This document shows, one piece after another, positions 52,152 through 60,562 of a stretch of 64,000 bases of DNA. Location of the stretch: positions 62,001 through 126,000 of the forward strand of contig QKJQ01000036.1 of assembly GCA_003249225.1 (NCBI GenBank), read 5' to 3'. The stretch comes from Clostridia bacterium (GTDB lineage: Bacteria; Bacillota; Clostridia; Lachnospirales; Lachnospiraceae). Under the pieces are notes generated by a model that worked only from the letters and a program-made list of their open reading frames with translations, was not told the origin of the DNA and ran no database searches. Position 1 is the stretch's first letter. Each line of letters opens with the position of its first letter. The position numbers were made by a program, and so were the translations under genes.

Positions 52152-52458
52152 TAAAAAATCCCGAAAGAGAAATCTTCTCTTTCGGGACGAATGTTTGAAA
52201 CAATCCGTGGTACCACCCATATTGAAGTATAATCAAAATAAGCAAGCTTGCTTATAATCATAAAGAATACTTCCTCTTTGGCATGTAACGAATGCAATTC
52301 GCATTGGCCTAGGGAAATACCGGTCGGTCAATGAGCTCCGGAGTGTTCCGCTGTCTGATTCGCATTCACGTTGTGCTCTCAATCGGTGACACAACTCCCT
52401 GTCGTAACAATGCTTTGGCAAACAGAAGTCTCTTTCATAGCTGATATCTTATAATCTG
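52152..52458 (-). promoter_or_regulatory. T-box leader of gatCAB with overlapping Glu/Asn specifier
   Basis: On the minus strand the T-box antiterminator sequence GGGTGGTACCACGG (52218-52205) is followed by the terminator CCCGAAAGAGAA / TTCTCTTTCGGG (52186-52160) and T6. The Stem I end reads CGGAACACTCCGGAGC (52350-52335), so the specifier is AAC (Asn) at 52347-52345; one base back, GAA reads Glu. C. acetobutylicum has a described T-box on its transamidation operon with overlapping Asn and Glu codons, and this looks the same. Uncharged tRNA would allow gatCAB transcription. Confidence 0.9.
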
Positions 52459-52464
52459 CTTTAC

Positions 52465-52493
52465 AACATAGCATAGAATGGTTGAAATTGCAA
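52465..52493 (-). promoter_or_regulatory. promoter of T-box/gatCAB transcript
   Basis: On the minus strand TTGCAA (52493-52488), 17-base spacer, TATGTT (52470-52465); start expected near 52458. Confidence 0.5.
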
Positions 52494-52521
52494 GCAGATC
52501 GTTCGAAAAATCTAAATTCAA

Positions 52522-53637
52522 TTACAATTCATCCTGATAGCTTTCCTTAATCTCAAAAAACTGATCGCGGATTCGCGAGAAGACTTCCGCAAGAACCGGA
52601 TCAAAATGTCTGCCAGCCTCCTTAGCGATGCTTTCAACAGCAAATTCGTGGGAATAAGCCGGTTTATATACTCTTTTGCTGGTCAGGGCATCGTATACAT
52701 CTGCCAGTGCAATAATTCGGGCGGATAAGGGGATGTCATCTTCCCTTAATCCTTCCGGATAACCGGAACCATCCCATTTTTCATGGTGATAACATACGAT
52801 TTCTTTTGGATAGCGGAAGAAGGAATCCTTGTTTTTTAACATAAGCTCAACTTTCAAAAGAGCGTCCCGGCCAAGTGTTGTGTGTGTCTTGATGATCTCA
52901 AATTCTTCTGCAGTAAGCTTCCCCGGCTTTAACAAAATGCTGTCCGGAATGCCTACCTTACCTATGTCGTGAAGTGGAGAGGAGGCTACGATTATATCGG
53001 CGATCTCGCTGTTCAGCTGGTCCGAATACAGAGAATTATCCAGTAGATAATCACAGACTGCTCTTGTGAATAATTTCGTTCTTTGGATATGGTAACCGGT
53101 TTCATTGTCCCTTGTTTCGGCAAGCGAGGCCAGAGCCATAATAGACATGTCCTGCAGGGATTCAATTTCATGAATACGCCTGTGAACTTCATTCTCCAGG
53201 AACTGGTTCTGATTCTTTAAAGCATCAGTAGCCTGTTTTAATGCTATGTGTGTCCGTACTCTGGAAAGAAGGCTCAAAGGGTTGACTGGTTTTGTAATAT
53301 AATCTTCCGCGCCTAGCTCAAATCCATGGCTTTCTGCTTCGATATCATTTTTTGAACTTAAAAATATAATAGGAATGCTGCTCCATTCATGTTTGGCTTT
53401 GATTCGCCGGCAAGTCTCATAACCATTCATGACCGGCATAACGATGTCGAGGAGTATAAGATCAGGTAATGTCTTGCCAATCAGAGAAAGTGCTCTTTCT
53501 CCATGCTGTGCGACTTTTACATGATATTGTGTTTTTAACAGCTCACTGATTGCGGTCAGAGAATCAGGAGAATCATCAACGACAAGAATCATTGGTTTTT
53601 TTAGGCTTGTGGCAGGTTTGTATGCAATCTGATCCAT
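52522..53637 (-). CDS. response regulator with HD-GYP output domain
   Basis: A 371-residue cytosolic protein. The receiver domain (about 15-135) has VVDDSPDS, the phospho-Asp in LILLDIVMPVMNGYE and the Lys in YITKPVNPL. A short coiled coil leads to HD-GYP (about 165-365) with HDIGKVGIPD, HTTLGRD, YHHEKWDGSGYPEG and DVYDAL. It should be a phosphorylation-controlled c-di-GMP phosphodiesterase. It starts 12 bases after the hybrid kinase gene and is probably its partner. AAAGGAGGACG precedes the ATG. Confidence 0.93.
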   Translation of the reverse strand: MDQIAYKPATSLKKPMILVVDDSPDSLTAISELLKTQYHVKVAQHGERALSLIGKTLPDLILLDIVMPVMNGYETCRRIKAKHEWSSIPIIFLSSKNDIEAESHGFELGAEDYITKPVNPLSLLSRVRTHIALKQATDALKNQNQFLENEVHRRIHEIESLQDMSIMALASLAETRDNETGYHIQRTKLFTRAVCDYLLDNSLYSDQLNSEIADIIVASSPLHDIGKVGIPDSILLKPGKLTAEEFEIIKTHTTLGRDALLKVELMLKNKDSFFRYPKEIVCYHHEKWDGSGYPEGLREDDIPLSARIIALADVYDALTSKRVYKPAYSHEFAVESIAKEAGRHFDPVLAEVFSRIRDQFFEIKESYQDEL

Positions 53638-53649
53638 GATCGTCCTCCT

Positions 53650-56600
53650 TTATGAAAGATCCTTTAAAAAGTTTACAGCATCATCAAACTCATAATTCAT
53701 AATAAATTGCTCCAGAGTCTTTTGCTGTGTCTGTGAAAGCTGTTCTTTCAAGGATTCTTTCATGCCCTGATAATAAGAAACCGCGTCGCTGTCTCCGGAA
53801 TCAAGCAAAGTGATCAGCTGCCAGATCGTTCCGGATACAATGTTTTTCGCCTCTGTTTCCGAGGAAATTTTATTTGCTGTTAAAGCGTCTTTAATCGACT
53901 GGAATACAAAGTCAGATTCCTTGTCCATCTGTGCAAGAAGTGTCATTAATGTATCAGAATCTTGATATTCAGCTTCCTGCTCAAAATTTTTACAGATACG
54001 GAAGAGATGGTCGGCTCCGAGATTACCGGATACACCGCACAACTTATGCGCAAGCTGTGCCGCCTGTTTATAATCCTGATGATTGGTAAGTTCACGTATT
54101 TTTTTTGCTGTGTCTTTGTCATTGTCCAGGAACATCTGAAGAAGGTGAAGGTAGACAGAAAGGCTGCCAGCAACACGAGAAAGACCGGCTTTTGTATCAA
54201 GACCCGGAATGGTGATGGAATCCAGACTGTCGGTTGTTATTTCGGATTTTGGTAAGACGGGAGTTAACCGGCTGTTCTTTTGCCATTTTTTAAGGGTCAT
54301 AAAGAGTGCTTTTGGATCGATTGGTTTTGATATATGATCGTTCATGCCGCACGCGAAGCATTTTTCGCGTTCTCCTTCCAGGGTTCTTGCGGTCATGGCA
54401 ATGATCGGAAGATCCGGGAACTTAGCCCGTATCTGCTGCGTCGCGGCAAACCCATCCAGTACCGGCATTTGAAGATCCATGAGAATGATGTCAAAATCAG
54501 AAACGCATTCTGTTGAAAGGACAAGATCAACTGCCTCCTGCCCATTGTATGCGGTAAACACTTTAACCCCCTGACCATTTAGAAGTTCAATGGCAATCTG
54601 CTGATTCACCTCATTGTCTTCAACAAGAAGAACAGAAAGACCATTCAAACCATAGTCATTTTCAGAAAAATCAACCGTCTCCACAGGGATTTTTTTATGA
54701 GACATCAGCTGCAGTATCGTATTATGAAGTGTAGACTGACTGACTGGCTTGGTAAGAAATGCATCTACATGGATATCAAAAGCCTGCTGAACCATTTCAT
54801 CTTTATCATAAGCAGTGATCATAATTACATAAGGAAAATGCTCCAGCAGGTTTATGGAATGAAGTTTCCTTATAGTCTCCACCCCGTTGAGGTCGGACAT
54901 CTGCCAGTCAATGAATACAAAGTCGTAAGGAGTCGAACGGTCATATTTGAGCAATCGGTACACTGCATCTTCGCCGGAAGCGGCCGTATCGGTTGCAAAG
55001 CCCATAGACTGGAGGTATTCCTGAAGTATTTCGCGGCTGGAACTGCTGTCATCTACGATTAGAACACGCATATCCTTTATATTCATTAGTTTGGTACTTT
55101 CTTTTGTATGTTGCTCTTTGTCATAAGTGAACCAGGCCGTAAAAATAAAATTACTGCCTTTTAGATATTCGCTTTCAACACGGATGGTCCCTTCCATCAT
55201 TTCCACAAGACGCTTACTGATTGCCAGACCCAGACCTGTACCGCCGTATTTTCTCGTTGTGGAGTTGTCGGATTGTGAAAATGATTCAAAAAGATACGAA
55301 GTATCACCGCTCTTTATACCAATACCGGTATCCTTGACAGAAAAGCAAAGCTGAATGCGGTCATTTTCTCTTGAAAGTTCCCTGATATCAACCGTTATAC
55401 TGCCTTTCTCCGTAAATTTTACAGCATTGCTTAAAAGGTTCGTAAGAACCTGGCCAAGCCGGAGCGAATCGCCTTTCAGAATATGAGGCATTTCAAAAGG
55501 AGCATGGTATAGAAATTCAATGTTCTTTTCCTGTGCTTTCTGTACAAGAAGATTCATGGAATTTGTAACGACTATATCAAGATTAAATTCGGCGATTTCA
55601 AGCTCCAAACGACCGGACTCGATTTTTGAAAAATCAAGAATGTCATTAATGATTCCAAGCAGGGAGGAAGCGGCTCCATGAATTTTCAATATGTAATCCA
55701 TTTGTTTTGAATTCAGAGAAGTCCGCTGTATAAGGTAAGACATACCGAGGATGGCATTCATTGGTGTTCGGATCTCGTGACTCATATTGGCAAGAAAGTT
55801 GGATTTTGCTTCTGCGGCAGCATTGGCCTGCTTCAGTGCGATTCCAAGTTCTGCCTCTTTTTGCTTTAGATCTGTAATGTCTGTCAGAACACCAAGAAAT
55901 CCTCCTACCGTCTGATCTGTTCGCAGATAGGAACTAAGGCTGTATAGCATGGTACGAGCCTTATTGCTGGATGACATGTGAGTGATCTGCCGTATACAGG
56001 GGGCCCCGGATTGCAGGACGACTGCTTTCATGTCCATATACAGATTTCGATGTTCTTCTGTGAAAAGCGGAATTTCAGGTAAAGCAGAGTTTATGTATTC
56101 TTGAGGCAGAAAACCATGAATAGAAGCAAAACTGCTGTTACAGCCAAGAAAATGGTCATCGACAGTCGTATAGTAGATAGCACTTGGGATGGTATTCAAA
56201 AGCTGCGTGGTAAACAGGGACTGATTCGCCAGTTCATGATTGTTAATTCTGGAATTTTCGAGCAGCCGCTTCGTTATCGCAAGCTGTCTCAAATATAGGC
56301 AGGCACTGACATAAAAGGCAATCAACGGGAAAAAGCAAACGGTCGATATACGCAGTCCTATAATAATGGTTGTGAATATTGGGTAAGAAAGCAGCGTTAG
56401 AGAATTGATGACGATGTCCTTAACAAGAAATTCATCGGATGAACGTTCTTTATCTTTTCGATCCGGATACTTTGCACTATACAGACCGCCAACCGCCATC
56501 ATAAGGATGGCAAGCCGAAGCAGGATATCAGTATAAGGGGAGGTGACCAGAGAATTGTTAAGAGAAAGGATTACGTCATAAAAAGCGATTAGGGAAAGTC

Positions 56601-57231
56601 CTGAAAATGCAATGGTATGTCCAATCGATAATCTGCGTGTCCGCATGTAGAACCAGGACAGCATGCAATAACCAAGCAGGGAAAGAGACAGCATAAGATA
56701 TATGAGAGACATAATGGTCTGCGGGTTTAACTGGTGAAGGAGTGCAAAGTTACCACCAACAAGATCATCAACTTCTCCGTCAAAAAAGGTCAGCCAGCCA
56801 AGACAAAAATCGCATAGAGTGATCGTTAATGAGTCAGAAAAAATCTGAAATCGATTAAGATGAAGGGTTAATTTCCTGTATATAACAACGACAAAAAGGA
56901 GCAAGCCAACCCTGGTTACCAGATAAAAAATGGACTGCATAAAATGAAAGAATTCCGGATTCATGTCTGTGGTCAGGATGTTGATTTCAAATGCGGCAAA
57001 AGCAACATCAATAAGAACCCAATACAACAAGGTAATGTACAGTACCCGGAACATCTTCATATTCTTCATACGGTCTTTAGGAAAGGAGCGGATAATTAAG
57101 AAAGCCAGCAGTGTTGCTCCTGGTTTCATAGCAGACAAAAGGATTTGATTCGCGGTTATATGCAGAATCAGATAAATGAGAAAATAAATAATAATTACGA
57201 TTGTCAGAGTTTGTTTTATAGATCGCTTCAT
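53650..57231 (-). CDS. 7TM hybrid histidine kinase with PAS, two receivers and HPT
   Basis: A 1193-residue membrane sensor kinase. Seven to nine hydrophobic helices fill residues 5-320; a PAS domain follows (about 350-465, LNTIPSAIYYTTVDDHFLG); HisKA has His 485 in MSHEIRTPMNA; HATPase has NLLSNAVKF and GGTGLGLAI; receiver 1 (FIDWQMSDLNG), receiver 2 (LMDLQMPVLDG); and a C-terminal HPT domain (AAQLAHKLCGVSGNLGA). This is a full phosphorelay ready to pass phosphate to the REC-HD-GYP protein encoded 12 bases downstream. The GGAGATGG before the ATG at 57231 fixes the start. Confidence 0.92.
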   Translation of the reverse strand: MKRSIKQTLTIVIIIYFLIYLILHITANQILLSAMKPGATLLAFLIIRSFPKDRMKNMKMFRVLYITLLYWVLIDVAFAAFEINILTTDMNPEFFHFMQSIFYLVTRVGLLLFVVVIYRKLTLHLNRFQIFSDSLTITLCDFCLGWLTFFDGEVDDLVGGNFALLHQLNPQTIMSLIYLMLSLSLLGYCMLSWFYMRTRRLSIGHTIAFSGLSLIAFYDVILSLNNSLVTSPYTDILLRLAILMMAVGGLYSAKYPDRKDKERSSDEFLVKDIVINSLTLLSYPIFTTIIIGLRISTVCFFPLIAFYVSACLYLRQLAITKRLLENSRINNHELANQSLFTTQLLNTIPSAIYYTTVDDHFLGCNSSFASIHGFLPQEYINSALPEIPLFTEEHRNLYMDMKAVVLQSGAPCIRQITHMSSSNKARTMLYSLSSYLRTDQTVGGFLGVLTDITDLKQKEAELGIALKQANAAAEAKSNFLANMSHEIRTPMNAILGMSYLIQRTSLNSKQMDYILKIHGAASSLLGIINDILDFSKIESGRLELEIAEFNLDIVVTNSMNLLVQKAQEKNIEFLYHAPFEMPHILKGDSLRLGQVLTNLLSNAVKFTEKGSITVDIRELSRENDRIQLCFSVKDTGIGIKSGDTSYLFESFSQSDNSTTRKYGGTGLGLAISKRLVEMMEGTIRVESEYLKGSNFIFTAWFTYDKEQHTKESTKLMNIKDMRVLIVDDSSSSREILQEYLQSMGFATDTAASGEDAVYRLLKYDRSTPYDFVFIDWQMSDLNGVETIRKLHSINLLEHFPYVIMITAYDKDEMVQQAFDIHVDAFLTKPVSQSTLHNTILQLMSHKKIPVETVDFSENDYGLNGLSVLLVEDNEVNQQIAIELLNGQGVKVFTAYNGQEAVDLVLSTECVSDFDIILMDLQMPVLDGFAATQQIRAKFPDLPIIAMTARTLEGEREKCFACGMNDHISKPIDPKALFMTLKKWQKNSRLTPVLPKSEITTDSLDSITIPGLDTKAGLSRVAGSLSVYLHLLQMFLDNDKDTAKKIRELTNHQDYKQAAQLAHKLCGVSGNLGADHLFRICKNFEQEAEYQDSDTLMTLLAQMDKESDFVFQSIKDALTANKISSETEAKNIVSGTIWQLITLLDSGDSDAVSYYQGMKESLKEQLSQTQQKTLEQFIMNYEFDDAVNFLKDLS

Positions 57232-57310
57232 TTGCCATCTCCAGACTAAAATAAAATCGCTTCTATGCACACTAAGTATACAATAGAAGCGAAAGAAAAA
57301 CCATTAAATT

Positions 57311-58318
57311 TTATTTGTTCTTATTTTTCGTCTGAATGAATTTCCAGCTGTCTCGGCACATGTCTTCCAAGGTGTATTTTGTCTCCCAGCCGATCTCTTC
57401 AATGGCATGATTTACATTGGCAAAGCTTGTTGCGATATCCCCTGCACGTCTTCCGCAGATATCACGTTTTAATTTAATGTTGTTCACTCGTTCAAAGGTA
57501 TCAATCAGTTCCAGTACGGAGGTTCCCTGACCGGTCCCAAGATTATAGACAAAAAATCCTTTTGCTTTTTCCAAATGTTCCAGTGCTTTTACGTGTCCAT
57601 CGGCCAGGTCTGCAACATGTAGATAATCACGGACACCGGTGCCGTCTTTTGTGGGGAAATCTGTTCCGTATACCTTGATGGAAGGGAGTATACCTATGGC
57701 TGCCTGACAGACATAAGGCATAAGATTATTCGGAATACCATTCGGATTATCGCCGATCAGACCGCTTTTGTGTGCACCGATTGGATTAAAGTACCGGAGG
57801 CAGGTTACCGCAGCGTCCGGAACAGCAGACGTGTAGTCCCTCAGCATCTGTTCGATCATTACTTTTGTCCATCCATATGGATTGGTAGCAGACGTTGGCA
57901 TGCTTTCTTCATAAGGGACCACGTTGTTCGTTCCGTATACCGTAGCGGAAGAACTGAATACCAGCCGGCGGACCTTGTGCTTTTCCATGATCTGCAGAAG
58001 GTGAAGTGTTCCTGTCAGGTTATTATGATAATAAGTAAGTGGTATTGTTGTAGATTCCGGAACTGATTTTAATCCTGCAAAGTGTATGACAGCGTCGATT
58101 TCGTGTTTGCCAAAGATGGTATCAAGCTGAGTATAATCAAGCAGATCGCAGTTATAGTGAGAAAATGTTCTTCCTGTAATGGTTTTGATATGGTCGATGA
58201 CTTCCGGACTGGAATTGCTGTAATTGTCGAGAATTATGATATTGTGTCCTTCTTCGAGCAATGACACACAGGCATGTGAACCGATAAAGCCTGCGCCTCC
58301 GGTTACAAGTACGTTCAT
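57311..58318 (-). CDS. galE: UDP-glucose 4-epimerase
   Basis: A 335-residue extended SDR enzyme. VTGGAGFIGSHACVSL binds NAD; the active-site pair is YGWTK (in ATNPYGWTKVMIEQ) with Ser in FSSSATVYG; LRYFNPIGAHKSG and GTDFPTKDGTGVRDYLHV are typical of GalE. It interconverts UDP-glucose and UDP-galactose for galactose use and glycan synthesis. AAAGGAACC precedes the ATG. Confidence 0.96.
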   Translation of the reverse strand: MNVLVTGGAGFIGSHACVSLLEEGHNIIILDNYSNSSPEVIDHIKTITGRTFSHYNCDLLDYTQLDTIFGKHEIDAVIHFAGLKSVPESTTIPLTYYHNNLTGTLHLLQIMEKHKVRRLVFSSSATVYGTNNVVPYEESMPTSATNPYGWTKVMIEQMLRDYTSAVPDAAVTCLRYFNPIGAHKSGLIGDNPNGIPNNLMPYVCQAAIGILPSIKVYGTDFPTKDGTGVRDYLHVADLADGHVKALEHLEKAKGFFVYNLGTGQGTSVLELIDTFERVNNIKLKRDICGRRAGDIATSFANVNHAIEEIGWETKYTLEDMCRDSWKFIQTKNKNK

Positions 58319-58452
58319 AATGGTTCCTTTCTGACCGGATCATTCTGTTTGCCGGTTCATTAAGATTTTAACGGGTAGAATTGTTGCTTGAATTTCTTTA
58401 TTGATTTTCATGCAATGCATTATATATTAACTACATATTGGTTAACCGCAGT

Positions 58453-58481
58453 AGTATCATAACTCATTTTTTTTATGTCAA
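58453..58481 (-). promoter_or_regulatory. sigma-A promoter for galE
   Basis: On the minus strand TTGACA (58481-58476), 17-base spacer, GATACT (58458-58453), about 135 bases before galE. The divergent AraC gene starts at 58602. Confidence 0.55.
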
Positions 58482-58601
58482 CAAGCAATAGATGTTGCAA
58501 TTATATGGATTATTGTTGCATAATAAAACTAGATTAAATCATGAAATCAGAAAGAGTTAAGGAATAGGCTTACAGTATGCAAAGGAAAGGGGCAGCAGGC
58601 A

Positions 58602-59438
58602 ATGAGAGGAGATAAGGTATCTTTTTTCACAGAGGAAGAAGACGGACTTTCTCTGCGTGTCTACAATGTCGGAAGAGAGCAGTGCAAGAATTATCACCAG
58701 TGGGGACCCGGCGTTCGAAAGTTCTATCTGATCCATCATGTTGTTTCCGGGAAAGGCATTTTAAAAGCAGGGGACCGTCAATTTGAAATCAACGCAGGCG
58801 AGACCTTCCTGATCTATCCAAATACCGAGATACTGTACCGGGCTGATGCGACAGATCCGTGGGAATATTACTGGGTCGGATTTCATGGGAGTGATGCAGG
58901 TCTGATGCTTCGACAGACAAAATTCACACCGGATAACCCGGTGATCCGAGATGCACCGGGTGACGAATTCTGCGATATTCTGATGAAAATCTATGAAGCA
59001 AAGGGAGCTTCGGCTTTTTCTGCCATTCGTATGGCAGGATATCTAATGCTTGCGCTGTCCCTGTTGGCAGAACATAATGATGAAGCGGATACAATGAAAG
59101 ATCCCAGACAATTTTATGTGCAGAAGGCAAGAGAATACATTGCATTTTCATATTCACAGAAAACATCGGTGAAAGAAATGGCAGAGTATGCAGGTATCAG
59201 CAGAAGTCAGCTTTACCGGGTCTTTATGGAAACCTTTCAAAAATCTCCGGAAAACTATCTGACGGATTATCGGATCCAGCAGGCATGCCAGATGCTGAAA
59301 AAGACAAAATTGTCGATCGGGTCCATCGCTTATTCGGTCGGATTTGAGGACGGTCTTTATTTTTCACGGGTATTTCACAGGACCATGAAGATGTCACCTT
59401 CCGAATACAGAAAAAAGTATGGAAACGCTGAAAAATAA
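58602..59438 (+). CDS. AraC-family regulator with cupin sensor domain
   Basis: A 278-residue regulator. The N-terminal cupin domain (about 20-160, VSGKGILKAGDRQFEINAGE, TFLIYPNTEILYRADATDPW, YYWVGFHG) binds a sugar in many relatives. The C-terminal double HTH (about 175-275, MAEYAGISRSQLYRVFMETF; IAYSVGFEDGLYFSRVFHRT) binds DNA. It probably activates a sugar-use gene set; the divergent galE is a candidate target. GGAAAGGGG precedes the ATG. Confidence 0.92.
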   Translation: MRGDKVSFFTEEEDGLSLRVYNVGREQCKNYHQWGPGVRKFYLIHHVVSGKGILKAGDRQFEINAGETFLIYPNTEILYRADATDPWEYYWVGFHGSDAGLMLRQTKFTPDNPVIRDAPGDEFCDILMKIYEAKGASAFSAIRMAGYLMLALSLLAEHNDEADTMKDPRQFYVQKAREYIAFSYSQKTSVKEMAEYAGISRSQLYRVFMETFQKSPENYLTDYRIQQACQMLKKTKLSIGSIAYSVGFEDGLYFSRVFHRTMKMSPSEYRKKYGNAEK

Positions 59439-59600
59439 GGAATGTAACGTGGTATGCAATTGAAATGTTACAAATAGAAATTGAAACAATCTGGAAATTC
59501 ACCAAACGGAAAGGTAAGATATTGAAGTATCAGCCAGGAGAGAGTACCCTGTACCATGTGGGATAATCTTGAATGAAATAGTGATACATCCAATAGAAAA

Positions 59601-59637
59601 AGATATGTGCAAGATGATGCGCAGGAATGGAGAAAAC
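59601..59637 (+). repeat. hairpin-SD repeat element, copy E
   Basis: GATATGTGCAAGATGATGCGCAGGAATGGAG: the stem TGTGCA / TGCGCA pairs with one T-G wobble. GGAATGGAGAAAAC is identical to copy D and gives the ribosome binding site for the ATG at 59638. The TTCAAACT head is not conserved here. Confidence 0.7.
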
Positions 59638-60096
59638 ATGAGTATAGGAAACAAAATAGCAAACGCCAGAAAAGAAAAACATCTTACACAGGAGCAATTA
59701 GCAGACCTGATGGGGGTCAGCAGACAGTCTGTATCAAGATGGGAATCGGATCAGGCATACCCGGAGATGGAAAAAATCGTGCGCCTTGCAGAAGTCCTCG
59801 CCGTTACCTGTGATTATTTGTTAAATGATGCGAAAGAAGAAAGAAAATCGGAAAGTGCAGAACCGACCAATGCAATTACAAGACTTCTTTATGGATTAAA
59901 GGGGAAGGAGATTCGGCTGAAATTATACCCGGATGCAGAAGATACTGTTGTAGAAAATGCTGTCTGCGTCATTCAGGATTTTGATGGTCTGTGGATGCGT
60001 GTCATATGTACGACCAAGAAAAAGTCAACAGAAAAATTACTGCCTGTATCTTCTGTAGCTTCTATTCAGTATGTGGATAAAGGAGGAAAAGAATAA
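59638..60096 (+). CDS. XRE-family regulator with C-terminal beta domain
   Basis: A 152-residue protein. Residues 3-62 are an XRE helix-turn-helix (KIANARKEKHLTQEQLADLM, VSRQSVSRWESDQAYPEMEK). After a linker, residues 83-148 form a small beta domain (IRLKLYPDAED, CVIQDFDGLWMRVI, LLPVSSVASIQYV) that resembles the C-terminal part of the next gene product. It starts at ATG 59638 by the hairpin-SD element; an ORF start at 59569 would add the element itself. The next gene overlaps its stop (TAATG). Confidence 0.82.
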   Translation: MSIGNKIANARKEKHLTQEQLADLMGVSRQSVSRWESDQAYPEMEKIVRLAEVLAVTCDYLLNDAKEERKSESAEPTNAITRLLYGLKGKEIRLKLYPDAEDTVVENAVCVIQDFDGLWMRVICTTKKKSTEKLLPVSSVASIQYVDKGGKE

Positions 60097-60419
60097 TGGA
60101 AAGCTTTGGTTATATTTTGGGGGCAGCAGCATTGGTGATCTGCTACACGTTAGCAAAAAAAGTTGCAAAATTAGAACGTGTTATGAAAGAAGCAGGCCTT
60201 TTAGGAACAGGAAAGCAGTCTTTGCGGGAAATAATCGAAAAAAATCTAGGGAAGACAGGCACCCTTCGTATGGAAGAAAAATCAATATTTGACTTTGAAA
60301 TGCCTTCGAAATGCCGTTTCGAGGATATTGATGAAGAGTGGCTCCTTATAACAGATCTTAAAAAAGGAAAAAGGAATCTGATACGAATCAATGCAATAAA
60401 AAGTGTTCAGCTTCATTAA
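60096..60419 (+). CDS. small membrane protein sharing the regulator's beta domain
   Basis: A 107-residue protein: a short N-terminal transmembrane helix (about 4-20), a helix (KVAKLERVMKEAGLLG) and a beta domain (about 52-107: GTLRMEEKSIFDFEM, CRFEDIDEEWLLITD, LIRINAIKSVQ). The pattern C-x-x-x-D-[FI]-D-x-x-W-[LM] followed by [IV]-x-[SA]-[IV]-x-S-[IV]-Q is shared with the upstream regulator. The A of its ATG shares bases with the stop of that gene. Sequestration of the regulator at the membrane is an inference. Confidence 0.7.
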   Translation: MESFGYILGAAALVICYTLAKKVAKLERVMKEAGLLGTGKQSLREIIEKNLGKTGTLRMEEKSIFDFEMPSKCRFEDIDEEWLLITDLKKGKRNLIRINAIKSVQLH

Positions 60420-60562
60420 GAGGGTTCATTATGACCATTGCATTTTTCTTCCATTAAAGCTACACTTAGAGAGGCATAGGAATTGATCAGAATTATTTTG
60501 AACAGGTAGCAGAGAGACTGAAAAGAGAACCTTGGAACATGAGGAATCATGGGAGGTAGTTT

